Shown here piece after piece: positions 11,762-22,345 of a DNA stretch of 64,000 nucleotides. How positions within the stretch are numbered: the first letter of the stretch is position 1; each line of letters opens with the position of its first letter. The notes beneath the pieces are model-generated. The model worked only from the letters and a program-made list of their open reading frames with translations. It searched no databases and was not told where the DNA came from. The translations under genes were made by a program, and so were the position numbers. The DNA is from Diogma glabrata (Eukaryota; Arthropoda; Insecta; Diptera; Cylindrotomidae), in contig OY856186.1 in the NCBI GenBank assembly GCA_963693315.1, forward strand, positions 371,220,850 to 371,284,849, in the 5' to 3' direction.

Positions 11762-13415
11762 TATCCCATCAAGAATAATATAAGAACTGGTATGGTATGG
11801 TTGAATTTGATCGGAAATTTTTATACGAATCGAAAATACTACGACAAATTTTTTCCGACGTATGATTGAAATGTTTCGTAATATTTTCGATTCTCATATA
11901 AACGCACCCATTTAGTACAGAATTTAAAAATGTCAAAACCTTTTAATATTCGTATTTATCATTTGTTTTGTGTTGATATTGATATTGATAGAATATATAG
12001 TTTAAATGGCGAGTTTAGTTTTTTTTATGATTATGGATAGCTTTTTCGTTGTAAAATGTTTATTAAACAAATGTAAAAATAATATATAAAAAAAACATAA
12101 CGTATAACTTAGTATAATTTACAACAAAACGTCAAATATAAATTTCCGACAAGCAAAATGGATTCGAAAATTTTTTCCACAGGTTCGGAAAATACTTTCA
12201 ATCATATACCATTTTAAATTCCCGAATAGTTATAATATTTAAGACTCGGATTTTTATTCAATCATACCACCACTGAATCTAAAAAATTATGGTGCAAATT
12301 ATGAAACTTTTTGCAATCCATACAATTTTCGACCGATCTAGTTTCGAACCAATGAGAAAATTTTAAACTTTAAAAAAGTTTATCATTCTCATCAGGGCTA
12401 GCCGACTAGATAAACTACCAAAAAAATGTCAACGCTAAATATAAACCAAAAATTGGGTTACAACTCTAGCGAAGTATAAAAAACAAAAAAATTTACATAA
12501 ACATATGTTTAATAGATTCAGGTTTCGTCAATTAATTTCTCTGGTGATCACTGTTTTGTTATACTCTAGCCATACTAGTATTGAATAACAAACTCATATC
12601 GGTGAGAAGAAGATGACTAGTCTTCCCTTGTGTCTATTGACACATAATCAACGAATAATTCAATTATGTAAATTTTTTGTTTTTTATACTTCGCTAGAGT
12701 TGAAACCTAATTTTTGGTTTATATTTAGCGTTGACATTTTTTGGTAGTTTATCTAGTCGGCTAGCCCTGAGAGAATGATAAACTTTTTTAAAGTTTAAAA
12801 TTTTCTCATTGGTTCGAAACTAGATCGGTCGAAAATTGTATGGATTGCACAAAGTTTCATAATTTGCGCCATAATTTTTTAGATTCAGTTCTTATATTAT
12901 TCTTGATGGGATATTTTCCCTCGTGGTGATGTTATATCACAAATAATTTACTGAATTAATTGTTGATTATGTGTCAATAGACGCAAGGGAAGACTAGTCC
13001 TCTTCTTCTCACCGATATGAGTTTGTTATTCAATACTAGTATGTCTAGAGTATAACAAAACAGTGATCACCAGAGAAATTAATTGACGAAACCTGAATCT
13101 ATTAAACATATGTTTATGTAAATTTTTTTGTTTTTTATACTTCGCTAGAGTTGTAACCTAATTTTTGGTTTATATTTAGCGTTGACATTTTTTGGTAGTT
13201 TATCTAGTCGGCTAGCCCTGATGAGAATGATAAACTTTTTTAAAGTTTAAAATTTTCTCATTGGTTCGAAACTAGATCGGTCGAAAATTGTATGGATTGC
13301 AAAAAGTTTCATAATTTGCACCATAATTTTTTAGATTCAGTTCTTATATTATTCTTGATAGAATATTTTCCATCGGGGTGATGTTATATCACAAATAATT
13401 TACTGAATTAATTGA
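11762..13415. repeat. Foldback complex: inverted arms plus extra direct copy
   Basis: The minus-oriented arm 11762-12651 (about 404 bp once the 483 bp insertion and its TSD are removed) is inverted relative to 12962-13365. Between them 12666-12961 is a direct copy of 13117-13415. In every copy the segment contains GTAGTTTATCTAGTCGGCTA or its complement, and ends near a TTATATTATTCTTGAT motif. No protein is encoded. It is probably a foldback or MITE-derived complex. Confidence 0.85.
11789..12271. mobile_element. 483-bp non-autonomous DNA transposon with ACT target duplication
   Basis: The element starts GGTATGGTATGGTTGAAT and ends ATTCAATCATACCACC, giving imperfect terminal inverted repeats. 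It is flanked by ACT on both sides (11786-11788 and 12272-12274). The paralogous arms near 12890 and 13337 read AGATTCAGTTCTTATATTAT without interruption, which is the empty site. A 3-bp duplication fits PIF/Harbinger or CACTA types; neither is proven. There is no transposase frame. Confidence 0.85.
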
Positions 13416-13980
13416 GTATGATAGATTAAAAAAAAATATATTAGATCTTCAAATAAAATAAATTAATTTTTTTTCTGTCAAATTAATGGAATATTAAATG
13501 CCGTCAAGTTAGCATAGAATAAATTAAAAGAAAATATAGCTATTATTTAACTCATTTCAATAATGGATGGCCTGTATTCGACGAGTCGATAGAAAACTCA
13601 TTAATTCGGTTATAAAAATATCATTGATAAATAAAAAGTGAATATCAATTATTTTTTTTTGTGTTATAATTTGCGATATTAATCTTAAAAAAAACCAATT
13701 TTTTGTTTAGTTTATTTGCATATTGTTTCTCACATCTTAATAATCAATGATTTGGTTGTAATTTTCGATTAAAATGATCAAATATTAAAATCCAATTAAG
13801 TAATTCACCACAGATCAAAAGTTTACTGTTTTTTTTTTCATTTACAACAAAAGTATACTTTTAAGGATACTTTTTTTTTCTCAAGAACAAGCGTGGTTGA
13901 TTTAAACTAAGGTTTAATACGAAATTTTGAGTAAACGCGTCCATAATAATTAATAAGTAAAAATAAACAAAGAATTTTGG
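13416..13980. other. AT-rich stretch, no gene seen
   Basis: Homopolymer-rich, with no supported feature. Confidence 0.5.
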
Positions 13981-15400
13981 AATATTACTTCGGTCTGAAA
14001 GACCTCTTAAAGACCTTTTAGGACCTACTGATTCTAAAAAAGCAAAAAAAAAATTAATGTCTGTATGTCGGCCGGCCGGCCGGCTGTCCGTCATTACCTA
14101 CGCTGCAGGGAAAACCGCTGGAGGGATTTCAAAAATCTTTTTTCCTAAAAATAGGTACACTCAAGGGACAGGTCCGAAAGGACGCTGTGTTCGATAACTG
14201 TACCGGAAGTGTGTCAAAATAATCATTATGTGTGTCAAAAAAATCATTATGTGTGTCAAAAAAATCATTATGTGTGTCAAAAATAGCAAATTTTCATATT
14301 TTTTGCTTAAAAAACGTTCATTTTAAGTGATTACGAGTAGAACAATTAAATTTGGAGGAATCTTGATGACAGGGATTGGTATGTGAGATCAAAAACTAGA
14401 TTATTGCATTATAAGTTTGTCAAAAAAATGTTGTCAAGTGTGTCAAAAGAAAGATTTTTATTTATTTTTTTACCTAATTTTTTGGAAAAAAAATAAAATT
14501 GTTTGTTTGAATTGAAATTTTATTATTATTATTGAAAATTATGGCATTATACTTTTGTCAAAAAAATGTTGTCAAGTGTGTCAAAAAATGATTTCATTTA
14601 TTTTTTTTAGCCAATTTTTTGGAAAAAAATGTAGCTGTTTTTATGACGTAAATGTAATTGAAAATGAAATTGGACATGGAAATTTTTGAATTTGTTATAG
14701 TTTTAGAAATATTTTTGGAATTTTGAAAAAGTTGGTATTTTTGATTTTGTAATAATTTTTGCAATATTTTTAGAATTTCGGAAAAAGTTTTAATTTTTGA
14801 TTTTGTAAGAATTTTTGGAATATTTTTAGAATTTTGAAAAATTTTAAATTTTTGATTTTGTTATACTTTTTGGAATTTCGAAAGAAGTTTTAATTTTTGA
14901 TTTTGTAATAATTTTTGCAATATTTTTAGAATTTTGGAAAAGTTTAAATTTTTAAGACTTTTTGGAATATTATCGAAATTTAGAAAAAGTTTAAATATTT
15001 GATTTTATTCTAATTTTTATGAATATTTTTGAAATTTTGAAAAAGTTTGATTTTAGTTAATTTAACAATATTTTTGGAATTTTGATTATAATTTTCCGGC
15101 AACGTATTGATGTTTCGTGTTAGTTTTGTAATAAATTTTTAAACAGAGATAAAAAATACTTGTACTTTAACAAAGAGTTATGTTTGATATACATCGCTGC
15201 CCAAAACTAAAAACCATGTCCTCATAAAAGTTTTTTGCCGAAAACTATATACAAATCCTTAACCCTGACCGAAGTCTTGATATCTCAGAGCTGTGAGATT
15301 TCAGCCCCTCCATTTTTTTCATATATTGAAATACTTCAACCACAATTGAAACTCCTAACAAACATTTAGTTGTTTTACAGACGGGTGTTTCTATTTTATT
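13981..15400 (+). mobile_element. F1 repeat family, copy 1 (short)
   Basis: The boundary motif ACTTCGGTCT is at 13987 and an inverted TGACCGAAGTCTT at 15268. Internal landmarks are a GGCCGGCCGGCCGG run near 14073, a GACAGGTCCGAAAGGACGCT block near 14165, and a degenerate AT-rich minisatellite (14640-15075, roughly 55-60 bp units built on GAATTTTGAAAAAGTTT). A reversed, larger copy is at 38195-40285. Similarity continues to about 15400 through CTCCTAACAAACATTTA. No protein frame was found. The family resembles long, noncoding, medium-copy insect repeats. Confidence 0.75.
14209..14282. repeat. 21-bp tandem repeat, four units
   Basis: The unit GTGTGTCAAAAAAATCATTAT starts at 14209, 14230, 14251 and 14272. 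It lies inside the F1 copy. Confidence 0.9.
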
Positions 15401-16190
15401 TCAACCTAAAATGTTTAATTAAATTAGATAATAAAGTTTCCATCAAGAGCTTAAATACCACTTACACTCTATACAGAATCATGTGACGTAACACATTAAC
15501 GTTAAAATGTTGCACATGAAACTGTTTGTTTATAGGTTTTTTTATTTCTTATTTTTGTAAATACATTTTTTTGTTTTTTTTTTTTTTACTCTTTATTTTT
15601 ATTTTCATTACTATTGTATATAATTATTGTATTAAATTAAATTATTGTATATAATTGTTATTTTTTTTTTTATTATTGTATTATAATATTATGTCTACAT
15701 TATGCTCCCCATTTCCATACCACAAGCTTTTGCTTAACATGGAAGGAGTAAATTATGCCACATAAATAAAAATAAATTTTAAAAAAATTGTCTTAAAACA
15801 ATACCTATTTTTTTTGCTGGAACTTGCTGGATCAACTGTTTATATGGTTAAAATTGACAACAATTTACTGGATCAATTCGTTATTTTATTATTGCCGTTC
15901 AACACTCGCACATGCAGGTTTGGGGTGCAACGAAACAAAATTTAGTAAGCCGTAGTATTAAGTAAGATAATAGGCTAGAGAAGTTGAGAGATGGGATCTT
16001 CTATCATCATGGGGTGAGTCGTTCATGTATTTGATATTATTGTTCATATAACTAAAGTATAGTATTGGTATGGATGTGACGGTTTTGGCTTCTTCGATAC
16101 TAGGGTCGTCAATCTCATCTATTTATTTTTTTTTGGTCTGTATATTCTCGAATGCGAGTATAATGAATAATTTGTGCTGGAATGGGAAAC
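15401..16190. other. AT-rich stretch, no gene seen
   Basis: T-rich runs and one region of TTATTGTATATAAT-type short repeats. No supported gene. Confidence 0.5.
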
Positions 16191-16329
16191 GTTCATTCTC
16201 GGATCCACATGACTTTCGCTAGCTGGAACGTAAAATCTCTAGGCACTCAGTTCCCTATATTTTTCTTGTTGATCTTCTTAGCAATAGGTCCAGTCTCCAT
16301 TTTAACTCATCTATACGTTCTAGATGATT

Positions 16330-16670
16330 TTTTCACGAAGATCTGTCAGAAAGCGTCTTTCAAGTCCAAGCTTGCGATGAAGTTGACTTGAGATAAGCGA
16401 CTTAGAATACCGTCTATTTTCGAACTGAATACGCATCTCTCATGGTAACATTATCAACAATACGGGAGTCCAAACATAGACTAACCTTAATGGTAGCGTA
16501 CCAAGACTACTGGCGAACTCCGAGGACTGGCACTATCTTCGATGACACCCAGCGCCAGCATACGATCCAACTTATCTCCCATCATTTTTTCTATTACTGC
16601 TGATATAGGGCAGTATCTTTTTTCGATGAGAGCAACGTCGACAACATCAATTATGTGTTCCAGATCAGAA
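16330..16670 (-). pseudogene. Ty3/Gypsy reverse transcriptase remnant
   Basis: Read on the minus strand, this is the N-terminal half of a Gypsy RT. It contains an IEKRYCPISAVIEKMM segment, then LDRMLALGVIEDSASP and SSPVVLVR (RT motif region 1-2). After a frame change come LDSRIVDNVTMRDAY and IDGILSRLSQVNFIASLDLK, ending DAF in the motif A region. Between VLVR and LDSR the frame is lost, and an in-frame stop precedes the IDGILSRL segment. The segment after SLDLKDAF is scrambled and motif C is not seen. The protein copied element RNA into DNA in the intact family. It has the opposite orientation to the Gag piece at 10990-11672, so they are either parts of one rearranged element or two insertions. 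Confidence 0.8.
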
Positions 16671-16689
16671 GTTGAAAATTGATGAAGGG

Positions 16690-17479
16690 CGTAATGGAAT
16701 TCAGATATTTAAAAAAATTATTCGAATGTTTTCTCTTTTCAATATTATCCGAGTAATTACGTGGATCTACAACTACTTTTGCATGGGTTTAAGATATGGG
16801 GTTATGAAGATATTTAACACTGCTTCAAAGAGCAAGAAACAAAACGAAATTACATTTTACAATGTAACAAATAATGTAATTTATTATCTCTCCCACATAA
16901 AACCGCAAATATGTAATTCGATTAATCTAAATTAAATTTGGATCTAAAATTGTCATAATTGTTCATCAATGTAAATCAATACATGTAATTGGATCAATAT
17001 AAATATGGTAAACAAATTAATTAAAAACTATGAAAATCAATTTCTGTTTTTTCAAAATTCTATCTTACTTCATAACTCTTCAATCAAAGTCACAATGAAC
17101 GATGAACGAGAAAGGAAATTTTGTAATACAATAATCGAATAGGAACCGTGATCATTCAACTTAATCATAATTCGATGAAATAATAAAAAAAAAACAATCA
17201 ACTTTTTTTTTCTTAAACTTAAACGTTTTGAAATCGATATTTAAATTCTGTTTTCAAATTATTTAAAATAAAAACTTAAATTACATAATTTAAAGGAAAC
17301 TATTTCAGTTAATTTTAAACATTTTAACTGATTATTATTATGGTTAACATTGTGTTGATTGAACGTTCGGAAATGTGTCATAAAGTTAAAATTTGATCTT
17401 AAATTTTATTAGTTAATTTTTTATTTATTTAGAGCACTAGATATCATTAATATATTATAATTGTTATTGTTTAGTTAAA
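16690..17479. other. AT-rich stretch, no gene seen
   Basis: The frame at 16672-16935 is a composition-driven open stretch with no motif I recognise. Confidence 0.45.
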
Positions 17480-18181
17480 ACACACTTTTTTGATATCTAT
17501 ATGTTTATTACAACCGATCGATTTCGAAAGCTAAGCTTTCATTTTCAAGGATCGTTCTAAACTAAAAGTTACAAAAGTTGAAAATTAATATATAGTGACA
17601 TTTTTGTAATTATAAATCTAAATGAAATCTAATAATAAGTTAAGACATTAAAGGAAGAATTATATAATCATAAAAATATTGAGAGAAGGATATATGATGC
17701 TGACTTTTTTTACTAGTTATATAACCGACAAATGGGGGAGGAGATGTTTTTATCAATTATGTAAAGTATTATAATAAACCATTCAAAATTATAAATCTAA
17801 CAATTATTAATACTTAAGAGTAAATACCTATTCTTATTGAGATTATTGACAAGTGGTGACAATTTGTGTTTAAAAAGGGGGGGAGGTCTAAATATTGAAA
17901 CAATAAATGTTATAAAAATTTTGTTCATTCATTGTTAATTATATAAACTTGAGGGTTTGTTGAAAGATCTACAAGATTAAATTATGTAATGATTTTGGAA
18001 CTAAAGTATTTTGTGATATTAAGATTTAGGTATAAATTTTCAAAAAATATATTCAGAGATTAATTATTTTTACTACTAAACTAAATTATAAGATGTACAA
18101 TCAAACAAAAAGCCAACTGAAAGGTAATAAAGTTATGGGTTTTGAGCATAAGGTTCGATTTTTAAGGTTTATTTATTATTA

Positions 18182-19384
18182 TTATTTGCAAAGTTGAAAC
18201 AATGAAGAATAGATTTGACCGTTATCAGCATTCATTAGATTATTGTTTGATTGTATCTCTATGGATTCTATTATTTCTAAGCGGCGGTTGTCTGTGCATT
18301 CTTTTACTAATCTCAGGTTATCGATGTTGAATTCATGTGTCTTTGTGATCATGTGCTCTGCTACTGATGACTCTGTTGGATTTTTCAGTCTTGTTGCTCT
18401 CTCATGTTCTTTGAATCTAGTGCCTATTGACCTTTTTGTCATACCAATATATACCGCTCCACAATCTTGGGTGTTGCATGTTATGGAGTAAATGCCTGAT
18501 TTATGTGTTTTTTCTTCTCTGTCTTTTGTAGATGAGGTCAAACTACTTATTTTGCTGGTAGATTTTGTTATTACATCAAATCCTTTTTTGTGAAAAATGT
18601 TGGACATGGCTTCGGTAAGACACGGTACATATGTCAACACGGCTCTGTTCTTTGTTGTTTTCTCGGATGCTTTTAAAGTTGTGATGTTATAACGATGTTT
18701 CTTTTTAACCATTTTGTGGAGAATCTGGTCTATCCATATTTGTGTATATCCGTTTTCATCTGCTATTTTGTAGATAGTTGACAACTCGTTCTGGTAATCT
18801 ATTTCTTCCATTGGTATGTTTATCAGTTTATATACCATGCTATTGAACGCTGCTCTTTTGTGTTGTTTGCTATGGCTGGAGTTTGAAGTGATGAGTCTCG
18901 TTGTAGCTGTTGGTTTCCTGTATATTTTGAATCCTATGCTGTTGTCTAATTTACGGTAAAGGGTGACTTCTAAGAATGGAATTTGGTTGTCTTTTTCTTC
19001 TTCGACGGTGAACTGGATCGCGGGTTCCCTAGAATTTAAAAAGGTGAGAGTATCTTTGATTTTTCTGTTATGGACAACGCAGAATATGTCATCTACATAT
19101 CTGTGCCATATACGTGGGAATTCGATAGAGAGACTCAACTCTTTTTCAAAGTAGCACATATATAGGTTAGCTATGAAACTCGATATTGGGTTGCCCATTG
19201 CTACTCCTTTATGACAGTAATAGAATTTGTCTCGAAATTTGACATAGTTTTGGTCTATACATAATTGGCACAGGTTTATGTATAGGGATATTAATGGAAT
19301 TGGTATATTTTCTTTGAGCAACCATGCTTCAAGATAAAAGATTGACTGTGCTTTAGGAATACTCGGGTACAGGGAGACGACGTC
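18182..19384 (-). CDS. Penelope-like RT/GIY-YIG endonuclease, 5'-truncated
   Basis: Penelope-like elements insert by target-primed reverse transcription using an RT related to telomerase and a GIY-YIG nuclease. Here the protein begins abruptly at RT motif A (DVVSLYPSIP). It continues through motif B (GVAMGNPISSFIANLY) and motif C (RYVDDIFCVV), a linker, and a GIY-YIG domain (SGIYSITC, then VYIGMTKRSIGTRF with the conserved Arg, and LEIIESIEI with the catalytic Glu). Two Cys between GIY and YIG match Penelope nucleases. It runs uninterrupted to a stop at 18182. The open frame continues upstream to an ATG at 19459, but those 25 residues are antisense translation of the opposite arm plus the junction repeat, so that start is an artefact. 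The N-terminal region and RT fingers are missing, so the copy cannot be autonomous. Confidence 0.9.
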   Translation of the reverse strand, partial: DVVSLYPSIPKAQSIFYLEAWLLKENIPIPLISLYINLCQLCIDQNYVKFRDKFYYCHKGVAMGNPISSFIANLYMCYFEKELSLSIEFPRIWHRYVDDIFCVVHNRKIKDTLTFLNSREPAIQFTVEEEKDNQIPFLEVTLYRKLDNSIGFKIYRKPTATTRLITSNSSHSKQHKRAAFNSMVYKLINIPMEEIDYQNELSTIYKIADENGYTQIWIDQILHKMVKKKHRYNITTLKASEKTTKNRAVLTYVPCLTEAMSNIFHKKGFDVITKSTSKISSLTSSTKDREEKTHKSGIYSITCNTQDCGAVYIGMTKRSIGTRFKEHERATRLKNPTESSVAEHMITKTHEFNIDNLRLVKECTDNRRLEIIESIEIQSNNNLMNADNGQIYSSLFQLCK

Positions 19385-19401
19385 GATCCAGTCGATCCAG
19401 T

Positions 19402-20240
19402 CGATCCAGTTCACCGTCGAAGAAGAAAAAGACAACCAAATTCCATTCTTAGAAGTCACCCTTTACCGTAAATTAGACAACAGCATAGGATTCAAAATAT
19501 ACAGGAAACCAACAGCTACAACGAGACTCATCACTTCGAACTCCAGCCATAGCAAACAACACAAAAGAGCAGCGTTCAATAGCATGGTATATAAACTGAT
19601 AAACATACCAATGGAAGAAATAGATTACCAGAACGAGTTGTCAACTATCTACAAAATAGCAGATGAAAACGGATATACACAAATATGGATAGACCAGATT
19701 CTCCACAAAATGGTTAAAAAGAAACATCGTTATAACATCACAACTTTAAAAGCATCCGAGAAAACAACAAAGAACAGAGCCGTGTTGACATATGTACCGT
19801 GTCTTACCGAAGCCATGTCCAACATTTTTCACAAAAAAGGATTTGATGTAATAACAAAATCTACCAGCAAAATAAGTAGTTTGACCTCATCTACAAAAGA
19901 CAGAGAAGAAAAAACACATAAATCAGGCATTTACTCCATAACATGCAACACCCAAGATTGTGGAGCGGTATATATTGGTATGACAAAAAGGTCAATAGGC
20001 ACTAGATTCAAAGAACATGAGAGAGCAACAAGACTGAAAAATCCAACAGAGTCATCAGTAGCAGAGCACATGATCACAAAGACACATGAATTCAACATCG
20101 ATAACCTGAGATTAGTAAAAGAATGCACAGACAACCGCCGCTTAGAAATAATAGAATCCATAGAGATACAATCAAACAATAATCTAATGAATGCTGATAA
20201 CGGTCAAATCTATTCTTCATTGTTTCAACTTTGCAAATAA
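19402..20240 (+). pseudogene. Second Penelope-like copy, lacking the RT core
   Basis: This is the mirror copy on the plus strand. It opens with FTVEEEKDNQIPFLEV at 19411, downstream of where the RT palm would be. It then carries the same linker and GIY-YIG domain, ending at the stop at 20240. From its first internal Met (19584) it encodes 218 residues identical to the last 218 of the minus-strand copy. In that numbering GIY is at 115-117, YIG at 130-132, the conserved Arg at 141 and the catalytic Glu at 191. No motif A, B or C is present, so it is a nuclease-domain fragment without reverse transcriptase. The frame has no stop. A promoter is not visible. Confidence 0.88.
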
Positions 20241-20875
20241 TAATAATAAATAAACCTTAAAAATCGAACCTTATGCTCAAAACCCATAACTTTATTACCT
20301 TTCAGTTGGCTTTTTGTTTGATTGTACATCTTATAATTTAGTTTAGTAGTAAAAATAATTAATCTCTGAATATATTTTTTGAAAATTTATACCTAAATCT
20401 TAATATCACAAAATACTTTAGTTCCAAAATCATTACATAATTTAATCTTGTAGATCTTTCAACAAACCCTCAAGTTTATATAATTAACAATGAATGAACA
20501 AAATTTTTATAACATTTATTGTTTCAATATTTAGACCTCCCCCCCTTTTTAAACACAAATTGTCACCACTTGTCAATAATCTCAATAAGAATAGGTATTT
20601 ACTCTTAAGTATTAATAATTGTTAGATTTATAATTTTGAATGGTTTATTATAATACTTTACATAATTGATAAAAACATCTCCTCCCCCATTTGTCGGTTA
20701 TATAACTAGTAAAAAAAGTCAGCATCATATATCCTTCTCTCAATATTTTTATGATTATATAATTCTTCCTTTAATGTCTTAACTTATTATTAGATTTCAT
20801 TTAGATTTATAATTACAAAAATGTCACTATATATTAATTTTCAACTTTTGTAACTTTTAGTTTAGAACGATCCTT

Positions 20876-22265
20876 AAATTTTATGTTTATGCTTAGGATT
20901 AAATTTTGTTTTGGTTGTTATGAAATTTTTGTTTTTATTTTTCGATTTTCTACGATATACCGGCGGAAGGTCAATCAATTTTGCAGAAACAAAAAAAAAT
21001 TAAATAACTCGATGTTAAATATAATAAATTTATAACTGTGAAATTTGAATTACTCAATTACATAATTGAAATTTTCGTCAGTTATTAAATTCAGTTATAC
21101 AATTTTTTGGCATATTCCTCCATCTCCACACCTTTTAACATGCAATCACGTATTTACGAAATAAAAATTCATATTTTTAAATTCTCGCTAAATCACTAAA
21201 TGACTGCCCAATTTAAATTTATGATTATTAACTCTACCAGACGCAAAAAGAAGAAAGCCAGTAATATTAGAATACAAACTACAACAAACTTAATAATAAT
21301 ATTTAGTCTGTTTCTTAATTAAATAAATTAGAATGTATTTTGAATGTTCTTCGTTTGTTATCATTATAAATTATATTGTATACCAACTACAGCAACAAAA
21401 ATAATTCACTATGATACATAAGCGTGAGAATCGTTTGAAAGAGTTTGGTCATCGTTGTCATGTCACATTCGCAAATATTATCGCACCATTAAATTTAACA
21501 CGAAAAAAAAATTACTTAAAATTCTAAGCATGTCCGCTTTTGTTTTTATTCTTTATAATTTAAATTTTTGGTCTTTGTTTTGCTTTCGTAAGTTTGAACC
21601 TATTATCTTTTCTTGAATTAATTAAATTACCATCATAATAATTTGGAAATATTTTTTTTTATCATTGATGTCATAAACAATGTGGAAGTGAGGTTATGCC
21701 AGAGATTGTTGATTGCCAATTAAAACACAAATATTCGTTGATTTTAGTCGATGTGGAAGTGAGGTTATGCCAGAGATTGTTGATTGCCAATTAAAACACA
21801 AATGTCGAACCAGTTATTCGTTGGTACTCTTACGATTTAATAATATGTAGTCATACAAAAAAACGAGTTGCTTAAAATTATAACAATGGCGCCCCTTCGA
21901 CCCGAAATGGCACACTAGAAAAATTAATAAAATATAAAGTTTTCATTTATAAATAAATTTAATCCACGTTCGGCTGTCACCATATTGGTTTCTTAATATT
22001 AATGAAGAAACAAATAAATACGAATGATAAGGAATACGAAATAAATAAGGACTAAGCCCAAAACGATAAAAGAAAATTCTCCCATGCAGAACGATGCTCG
22101 GTAGGTAGGGCAAGAATTGGCCGGATAAATCTTTTTTAATACACATCCGTTGGGATACATGGTAACATCAAGCATAATCATTACCGTGCTCACCCCGTTT
22201 ATTTTTAACAGCATAGGTTACAATCCCCACCAATGTTGATAAAATAAAAATTAGAATTGGTATTC
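20876..22265. other. AT-rich stretch with one short duplication, no gene
   Basis: Apart from the duplication at 21680-21803 I see only AT-rich sequence. Frames at 21943-22214 on the minus strand are unrecognised. Confidence 0.5.
21680..21803. repeat. Two 53-bp direct repeats
   Basis: Copies at 21680-21732 and 21751-21803, beginning ATGTGGAAGTGAGG, are separated by 18 bp and look identical. This is a recent local duplication. Confidence 0.9.
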
Positions 22266-22345
22266 ATAACGAGTTGAGTGGCCTAATGGTTAGCACGCCG
22301 AACTCGAGCACAGTAAACTCGGGGTCGACTCCCCATCTAGGTCAA
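22266..22345 (+). mobile_element. tRNA-like head, probable SINE
   Basis: An A-box-like segment (TGGCCTAATGGTTAGCAC, 22279-22296) and a B box (GGGTCGACTCCC, 22322-22333) are spaced as in a tRNA. The acceptor ends do not pair well, so this is a SINE head or tRNA pseudogene and not a working tRNA. The downstream body shares CAACACACCAGTTGTC with position 7190. Confidence 0.6.

Larger units (their letters stand above)
17480..20875. mobile_element. Head-to-head Penelope-like element palindrome
   Basis: Left arm 17547-19020 and right arm 19402-20875 are inverted copies of exactly 1,474 bp each around a 381 bp spacer. Each arm holds, from the outside in, about 635 bp of noncoding 3' sequence (including a G-run of eight near 17880 and a C-run of seven near 20540) and the C-terminal half of a Penelope-like protein. 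The left copy continues outward past 17547 into TGAAAATGAAAGCTTAGC (minus sense), an element-like 3' tail lacking on the right. The spacer holds the RT palm on the minus strand only. Penelope elements are known for truncated, tandem or inverted neighbours, so one insertion event with template switching is plausible. Confidence 0.9.

Noticed and set aside
14073..14092. CpG-island-like promoter at the GGCCGGCC run
   Set aside because: It is a short run inside a dispersed repeat, seen again at 40131; no gene follows.
18243..18491. Plus-strand frame over the Penelope copy (and 19931-20179 minus)
   Set aside because: Antisense shadow of the GIY-YIG domain; appears twice because of the palindrome.
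17547..20875. Palindrome as a pure sequencing foldback artefact
   Set aside because: Both arms end at the same base and then run into different unique flanks, which a simple read foldback would not give; read-level proof is still lacking.
22266..22345. A functional tRNA gene
   Set aside because: A and B boxes are good, but the acceptor stem does not pair and no clean anticodon arm forms; better seen as a SINE head.
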